Of a stretch of DNA of 9,618 bases, positions 5,232 through 9,618 are shown one piece after another. The DNA is from Verrucomicrobiota bacterium (GTDB taxonomy: Bacteria > Verrucomicrobiota > Verrucomicrobiia > Limisphaerales > CAIQOK01), in the NCBI GenBank assembly GCA_025363535.1, contig JANYDP010000268.1:1-9618 (forward strand), read 5' to 3'. The notes beneath the pieces were generated by a model. It had not been told where the DNA came from and made no database searches. It saw nothing but the letters and a program-made list of their open reading frames with translations. The position numbers were made by a program, and so were the translations under genes. Every line of letters starts with the position of its first letter. The first letter of the stretch is position 1.

Positions 5232-6941
5232 GTGGCAGAAAAAGACGATTATCTAGTGGACATGCTGGTGGACCTCGGCTTCGTCAGTGCCGAGCAGGTC
5301 GCCAAGGCGCGGACAGAAGCTGAGGCCGCGCACGTTGGCGTCGTGGATCTCATGGTCGCGAACAAGCTGGTGCGGCCGGCGGATGTCACCCAAGCCAAGG
5401 CCGCGCACTTCGGCGCGGAAGTCGTCAATCTTTCTGAAATCAAAATCGCGGACGATGTCATCGCGATGATCCCGCGCCATATCGCCAGAAAATACCGGGT
5501 GGTGCCGGTGTTCAAACATGGCGAGACATTGACCATCGCCATTTCCGATCCGTCCGACTTGGACACCTTGGACAGTCTCGGGCATCTGCTGCACGCGGAG
5601 ATCAATCATCAGGTGGCTTCGGAGGCGGACATCGAGGCGGCGTTGAACAAGTATTACGCGGGCGAAAAGCGGACCATCGCCGATGACGACATGTTCAAGG
5701 ATGTCATCAATGAACTCACCCTCGATCACGTTGAAGCAACCAAGGGTGATGTGGTGGGCGACGTGGAGACGGAAGCGCCGCTGATCCGGCTGGTGAACCA
5801 GTTGATCGTGGACGCGTTCAAGATGCGTGCGTCGGACATTCATCTCGAACCGCTGGCCAAGAGTTTCCGCCTGCGTTACCGGATTGACGGCATGCTGCAT
5901 GAGATGAAGGCACCGCCAAAGCGGTTGCAAGGTTCCATCATTGCGCGGCTTAAAATTCAGGCGAACATGTCCATCTCGGAGCACCGCATTCCGCAGGACG
6001 GTCGTATTCAATCGAAGGTGGGCTCGAAGGTCATTGATCTGCGCGTGTCGTGCCTGCCGACGAATCATGGCGAGAGCATCGTCATGCGTATTCTGGACAA
6101 GGAAGGTTTGAAGCTCGGTCTGCCCGAGTTAGGATTTTTCACGGATGACCAGCAGACCTTCGAGCGTATCATCGGCATGCCGGACGGCATTTTGCTGGTG
6201 ACGGGGCCGACGGGTTCCGGCAAGACAACGACGCTTTACTCGTGTTTGCATTTCATCAACCGTCCGGACCGCAAGATCATCACGGTCGAAGACCCGGTGG
6301 AATATATTCTGGCCGGCATCAACCAGGTGCAGGTCAGCGAAGCGGTGGGGTTGACGTTTGCGATGGCGCTGCGTTCGATTTTGCGTCAGGCACCGAACGT
6401 GGTGATGATCGGGGAAATTCGCGACTTGGAAACGGCGTCCATCGCGATCAACGCGTCGCTGACCGGTCACTTGGTGTTCTCCACGCTGCACACGAACGAC
6501 GCGCCCGGCGCGGTGGCCCGTCTGGCGGACATTGGCGTGAAGCCGTTCTTGATCGCCTCGTCCACGCGCTGTCTGATGGCGCAACGGCTGGTTCGCAAAG
6601 TCTGCAAACAATGCGGCGAGCCGTGGATGCCGCCGGAGTCGGATTTGCGGGCGCTCGGGCTGGATACGAAGGACATTGCGAAGGCGACGTTCCGCAAGGG
6701 CAAGGGCTGCTCGAATTGTTCGGGCACCGGCTGCCGCGGACGCTTCGGGATTTTTGAGATTTTTGTGATTGACGACGATGCGCGGAAATTGATTTACGAC
6801 CGCGTGCCCACGTCGGTGTTGCGCGCCCGCGCGCGGGAGATGGGGATGCGAACCCTGCGGGAAGACGGCATCCGCAAGGTGCTGGCCGGGCTGACCACGT
6901 CGGAGGAAGTGATCCGGGCGACGGTGGGTGATGCGGAATAA
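5232..6941 (+). CDS. PilB/GspE-type pilus assembly / secretion ATPase (first copy)
   Basis: About 569 residues from a GTG at 5232, chosen because the residues that follow (AEKDDYLVDMLVDLGFVSAEQ) begin the usual N-terminal domain; the frame is open upstream to 5097, overlapping the co-chaperone gene, but that part looks non-coding. The N-terminal MshEN/T2SSE_N-like domain (about 1-150) has the helical layout of c-di-GMP-binding MshEN blocks, but the key Arg, Gly and Gln of the RLG...Q motif are replaced (Tyr, Val, Ala). The motor domain shows RIDGMLHEM, Walker A GPTGSGKTT (325-333, Lys331), the Asp box EDPVEY, Walker B VVMIGEIRD and the His box TGHLVFSTLHTND. Cys458/461 and Cys493/496 form the zinc-binding CxxC pair seen in GspE and PilB. 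Where the family usually has RQDPD before Walker B, this protein has RQAPN. It powers assembly of a type IV pilus or type II pseudopilus at the inner membrane. No Shine-Dalgarno is visible. PilB and GspE cannot be separated from sequence alone. Confidence 0.93.
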   Translation: MAEKDDYLVDMLVDLGFVSAEQVAKARTEAEAAHVGVVDLMVANKLVRPADVTQAKAAHFGAEVVNLSEIKIADDVIAMIPRHIARKYRVVPVFKHGETLTIAISDPSDLDTLDSLGHLLHAEINHQVASEADIEAALNKYYAGEKRTIADDDMFKDVINELTLDHVEATKGDVVGDVETEAPLIRLVNQLIVDAFKMRASDIHLEPLAKSFRLRYRIDGMLHEMKAPPKRLQGSIIARLKIQANMSISEHRIPQDGRIQSKVGSKVIDLRVSCLPTNHGESIVMRILDKEGLKLGLPELGFFTDDQQTFERIIGMPDGILLVTGPTGSGKTTTLYSCLHFINRPDRKIITVEDPVEYILAGINQVQVSEAVGLTFAMALRSILRQAPNVVMIGEIRDLETASIAINASLTGHLVFSTLHTNDAPGAVARLADIGVKPFLIASSTRCLMAQRLVRKVCKQCGEPWMPPESDLRALGLDTKDIAKATFRKGKGCSNCSGTGCRGRFGIFEIFVIDDDARKLIYDRVPTSVLRARAREMGMRTLREDGIRKVLAGLTTSEEVIRATVGDAE

Positions 6942-7019
6942 CCGGGCATGGGCGCAATGAAAAAATTTCGCGTGCCGAGGACGGCGGTTGATTGTCCAAT
7001 ACTGAACTAGCTTTTTATC

Positions 7020-8117
7020 ATGTCATATCAGATGTCCGATTTGTTGCAGTTGGTGGTGTCGGAAGGTTCTTCCGACCTTCACATCCGTGTGGGCATTCCA
7101 CCCACCATCCGGGTGCATGGCATTTTGCACCGCGTTGAGGGGCCGTCGCTCACCCCGGAAGGCTCCGAGGAGTTGATGCGGAGCATCACATCGGAGGATC
7201 ACATCCAGCAGATTCGTGAACGGGGCGGGGCGGACTTCGCCTTCGCGTTTGGCGAGGCGGCGCGGTTCCGCGTCAGCGCGTTCAAGGAGAAGGGAAATTT
7301 CGCGATGGTGCTGCGGCAGATTCCGAGCAAGCTTTTGACGATGGAGCAGATTGGAATTCCCCCGTCCATCAAGGAGATGCTTTACAAGCCGCGCGGTCTG
7401 GTGCTGGTGACCGGGCCGACGGGTTCGGGCAAGACGACCACGCTCGCCTCGCTGATCAACATCATCAACGAAGAGCGCGACGAGGCGCATATCATTACGA
7501 TTGAGGACCCGATCGAGTATTACCACAAGCACAAGAAGGCGGTGGTCACGCAGCGCGAGGTGCATGTGGACGTGCCCAATTTCGCGGAAGCCCTGCGGCG
7601 TGCCTTGCGGCAGGACCCGGACGTGGTGCTGGTCGGCGAAATGCGCGACTTGGAAACGATGGAGGCGGCGATCACGGCGGCGGAGACGGGTCACTTGGTG
7701 TTCGGCACGCTGCACACGACGGGCGCGGCCAAGACGATTGACCGTATCACGAACGCGTTTCCGACCAGCCAGCAGGAAATGGTGCGCATCCAGCTTTCGA
7801 CGGTTTTGCAATGCGTGGTTTCACAACTGTTGATTCCGCGCATTGACAAGCCAGGGCGCGTGGCGGTGTTTGAAATCATGGTCAATACGCCGTCCATCGC
7901 CGCGCTGATCCGCGACAACAAGACCTTCCGCATCCAGTCGGACATCCAGACGGGCGCCAAGTGGGGGATGGTCACGTTGGATTCGTTCCTGGTGGAAAAA
8001 TATCTGGCGGGCATGATTTCCCGCGAGGAAGTGGTGACCAAGTCGCAGGATCCGGTGACGATCCAGGCCAAGCTCCAGGAACTGGATCTGGCGCAGGCGA
8101 CCGGCTCCAAACGATGA
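7020..8117 (+). CDS. pilT: PilT, type IV pilus retraction ATPase
   Basis: 365 residues, close to the usual 340-370. The start is the ATG at 7020 (MSYQMSDLLQLVV); an ATG four codons on (7032) is an alternative and equally matches the family N-terminus. The N-terminal PAS-like domain contains SDLHIRVGIPPTIRVHG, typical of PilT. The motor domain has Walker A GPTGSGKTTT (132-141, Lys138), the Asp box IEDPIEYYH, Walker B LRQDPDVVLVGEMRDLETM and the His box TGHLVFGTLHTTGA. There is no CxxC zinc motif and no long N-terminal extension, which separates it from the flanking PilB-like proteins. The C-terminal region corresponding to the retraction-linked AIRNLIR motif reads SIAALIRDNK. PilT depolymerises the pilus, giving twitching motility, surface adhesion and DNA uptake. 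It lies 78 bases after the first ATPase and 26 bases before the second, suggesting one transcript. The 78-base gap holds no recognisable Shine-Dalgarno or convincing promoter. Confidence 0.95.
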   Translation: MSYQMSDLLQLVVSEGSSDLHIRVGIPPTIRVHGILHRVEGPSLTPEGSEELMRSITSEDHIQQIRERGGADFAFAFGEAARFRVSAFKEKGNFAMVLRQIPSKLLTMEQIGIPPSIKEMLYKPRGLVLVTGPTGSGKTTTLASLINIINEERDEAHIITIEDPIEYYHKHKKAVVTQREVHVDVPNFAEALRRALRQDPDVVLVGEMRDLETMEAAITAAETGHLVFGTLHTTGAAKTIDRITNAFPTSQQEMVRIQLSTVLQCVVSQLLIPRIDKPGRVAVFEIMVNTPSIAALIRDNKTFRIQSDIQTGAKWGMVTLDSFLVEKYLAGMISREEVVTKSQDPVTIQAKLQELDLAQATGSKR

Positions 8118-8132
8118 GGATGCGGGCGGACT

Positions 8133-8136
8133 AGGA
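8133..8136 (+). promoter_or_regulatory. Shine-Dalgarno AGGA for the second PilB/GspE-type ATPase
   Basis: AGGA lies seven bases before the ATG at 8144. It is the only clear Shine-Dalgarno-like site at a gene start in this window and supports that start in the 26-base gap after pilT. Confidence 0.5.
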
Positions 8137-8143
8137 TTTCAAT

Positions 8144-9618
8144 ATGGCCGAAGACATTTCAAATCCGTTGCTGTCGTTGATCAAGGATCAGGGGCTGATT
8201 GATGACATTCAGTACGAAGAGGTGTTCGCGGAGCACAAACGCGGCGGAACCGAGGTGCTGCAGATCCTCCAGGATTCGGGCATCATGGATTTGCAGGCGA
8301 TTCTGCAGGTCATCGCGAACTACCTGAACGCGGAAGTGGTTTCGCTCAAGGACAAGGAGTACGCGCCCGCCTTGCTCAAGACCATTCCGGCCGCGACCGC
8401 TCGGATGTACCGCTGCTTTCCCGTGAAGCTCACCGAAGCCGTGCTGCAAGTCGCATTCGAGGATGCGCTCAATCCGGCGCGCGTGGACGAACTGGGTTTC
8501 ATCGTCAAAATGGAAATCCAGCCGGTGGTGGCCGATCCGGCGGAGGTGCGCAAGCTGATCGAGAAGCACTATGGCGCGGAGGATAGTGAGAATGTTTCGG
8601 ACATTTTGAAGGCGCTGGGCGAGGACAAGAATCTCGCCAAGGACGCGGCGGAGTTGACGACGGCAGACAATCCGGCCCTGATCGCCAACTTGGCGGATGC
8701 CGCGCCGATCGTGCGGTTCGTCAATCTGATCATCATGCAGGCGGTGCAGGATCGCGCGAGCGACATTCATTTCGAGCCGTTTGAAACGGAGTTCCGCATC
8801 CGTTATCGCGTGGACGGCGCGCTGTATGAGATGGCCCCGCCGCCCAAGCATCTGGCGATTCCCGTGGTGTCGCGCATCAAGATCATGGCGAACCTGAACA
8901 TCTCGGAATCCCGGATGCCGCAGGACGGACGCATTCATTTGCCGCTGGGCGACCGCTCGGTGGACTTGCGCGTATCCACGCTGCCGACGGCGTTTGGTGA
9001 GTCGGTCGTGTTGCGCGTGCTGGATCGCTCGGCGACGAGCCTTGATCTGGAAACGCTGGGGATGCCGAAGTACGTGTATGAGTTCACGTCGGAAGTGATC
9101 CAGCGGCCGAACGGAATTTTTGTTGTGACCGGACCGACGGGTTGCGGCAAGACGACGACGCTTTATTCCTGTCTGCGCCGGGTGAACACGATTGATACCA
9201 AGCTGCTCACGGCGGAGGATCCCGTTGAATTCGACATTGAAGGCATCATGCAGGTGGCCATCAACGAAGGCGTGGGCATGACGTTCAGCAAGGCGCTGCG
9301 CTCGTTCCTGCGGCAGGATCCGGACATCATCATGGTGGGCGAAATGCGCGATATCGAGACGGCGCAGATTTCCATCCAGGCCTCGCTGACGGGGCATCTG
9401 GTCTTGAGCACGCTCCACACGAACGACTCGCCCGGCGCAGTGACGCGTCTGGTGGATATGGGCGTGGAACCGTTTTTGATTTCGTCCACGCTGATGGGCG
9501 TGCTCGGGCAGCGGCTGGTGCGCAAGGTTTGTCAAAATTGCCGGACCTCCTTTGAGCCGACCGAGAACCAGCTTTCACTGCTCAATCTTTCGCCGCACGA
9601 CCTGGGTGATAAGGTTTT
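8144..9618 (+). CDS. PilB/GspE-type pilus assembly / secretion ATPase (second copy, 3' end outside the window)
   Basis: 491 codons are present and the frame is still open at the right edge; by comparison with the first copy about 70-80 residues are missing. The start MAEDISNPLLSLIKDQG at 8144 is supported by an AGGA seven bases upstream. The N-terminal domain (about 1-150) is MshEN-like in layout but lacks the RLG and Gln residues of the c-di-GMP motif. A spacer (about 145-185) precedes the motor core: ASDIHFEPFE, YRVDGALYEM, Walker A GPTGCGKTTT (330-339, Lys336) with Cys334 where the first copy and PilT have Ser, the Asp box AEDPVEF, RQDPDIIMVGEMRD (Walker B) and the His box TGHLVLSTLHTND. 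The first zinc-motif pair, CQNC, is present; the second would lie beyond the edge. It is paralogous to the ATPase at 5232-6941 and probably powers pilus extension or type II secretion. A PilC/GspF gene is expected next. Confidence 0.93.
   Translation, partial: MAEDISNPLLSLIKDQGLIDDIQYEEVFAEHKRGGTEVLQILQDSGIMDLQAILQVIANYLNAEVVSLKDKEYAPALLKTIPAATARMYRCFPVKLTEAVLQVAFEDALNPARVDELGFIVKMEIQPVVADPAEVRKLIEKHYGAEDSENVSDILKALGEDKNLAKDAAELTTADNPALIANLADAAPIVRFVNLIIMQAVQDRASDIHFEPFETEFRIRYRVDGALYEMAPPPKHLAIPVVSRIKIMANLNISESRMPQDGRIHLPLGDRSVDLRVSTLPTAFGESVVLRVLDRSATSLDLETLGMPKYVYEFTSEVIQRPNGIFVVTGPTGCGKTTTLYSCLRRVNTIDTKLLTAEDPVEFDIEGIMQVAINEGVGMTFSKALRSFLRQDPDIIMVGEMRDIETAQISIQASLTGHLVLSTLHTNDSPGAVTRLVDMGVEPFLISSTLMGVLGQRLVRKVCQNCRTSFEPTENQLSLLNLSPHDLGDKV

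Noticed and set aside
6942..7019. Independent promoter or terminator between the first ATPase and pilT
   Set aside because: No convincing -35/-10 pair or hairpin with a T run was seen; the gap is short and co-transcription is simpler.
6204..9160. Three similar nucleotide stretches around the Walker A codons (near 6204, 7413 and 9131) as DNA repeats or recombination sites
   Set aside because: They encode the same conserved P-loop in three related ATPases and the similarity fades outside the motif, so protein conservation explains them.
8159..9535. Long open frame on the - strand opposite the second ATPase
   Set aside because: It is the antisense shadow of a conserved, motif-complete ATPase gene; its Arg/His/Gln-rich translation matches no family. 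The same applies to long antisense frames at 569-1285, 1786-2991, 4262-5182, 5253-6068 and 7023-7811.

Overview
The window is GC-rich bacterial DNA with tightly packed genes and short intergenic gaps. It has two parts: a polysaccharide-processing and exported-enzyme region (about 1-4021) and a chaperone plus type IV pilus / type II secretion ATPase region (about 4187 to the right edge). Little Shine-Dalgarno signal is visible. Combined with a rhamnogalacturonan-acetylesterase-like protein, a SASA-type acetylesterase, a PilT bracketed by two PilB/GspE-type ATPases and short dispersed-looking palindromes, this suggests a member of the Verrucomicrobiota (Pedosphaera/Limisphaera-like) or a close PVC relative. 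That assignment is inferred from gene content, not measured.

Left part, + strand: the C-terminus of an SGNH-hydrolase esterase (1-213), a secreted seven-bladed beta-propeller lactonase-family protein (254-1375) and a secreted SASA-domain carbohydrate acetylesterase (1414-2955). They follow each other almost without gaps, and ATGA stop/start overlaps occur at 210-213 and 1372-1375. They probably form the end of an operon for deacetylating and using plant or algal polysaccharide outside the cytoplasm. Facing them on the - strand is a metallo-beta-lactamase-fold hydrolase with a Tat signal (3053-4021). The convergent gap holds an imperfect palindrome (2962-3041).

Right part, + strand: a CbpA-type J-domain co-chaperone (4187-5125), then a PilB/GspE-type hexameric ATPase (5232-6941), a PilT retraction ATPase (7020-8117) and a second PilB/GspE-type ATPase (8144 to the edge, cut off at its C-terminus). 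The three motor ATPases lie 26-78 bases apart on one strand and are probably co-transcribed; a PilC/GspF inner-membrane platform gene would be expected next. The two PilB-like proteins are paralogues, each with its own motif peculiarities. They may serve one pilus or two systems (pilus and type II secretion).

The divergent gap between the hydrolase and the co-chaperone (4022-4186) is largely an imperfect palindrome of about 108 bases (4042-4149) that looks like a REP/MITE-type element. It carries TTGACA boxes facing outward on both sides; the rightward one has a plausible -10 partner and may drive the co-chaperone gene. I see no tRNA, rRNA, CRISPR array, transposase, phage gene or defence system. 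Most of the window is ordinary gene content; the palindromes, the ATPase arrangement and a G-tract run inside the co-chaperone gene are the features worth a second look.
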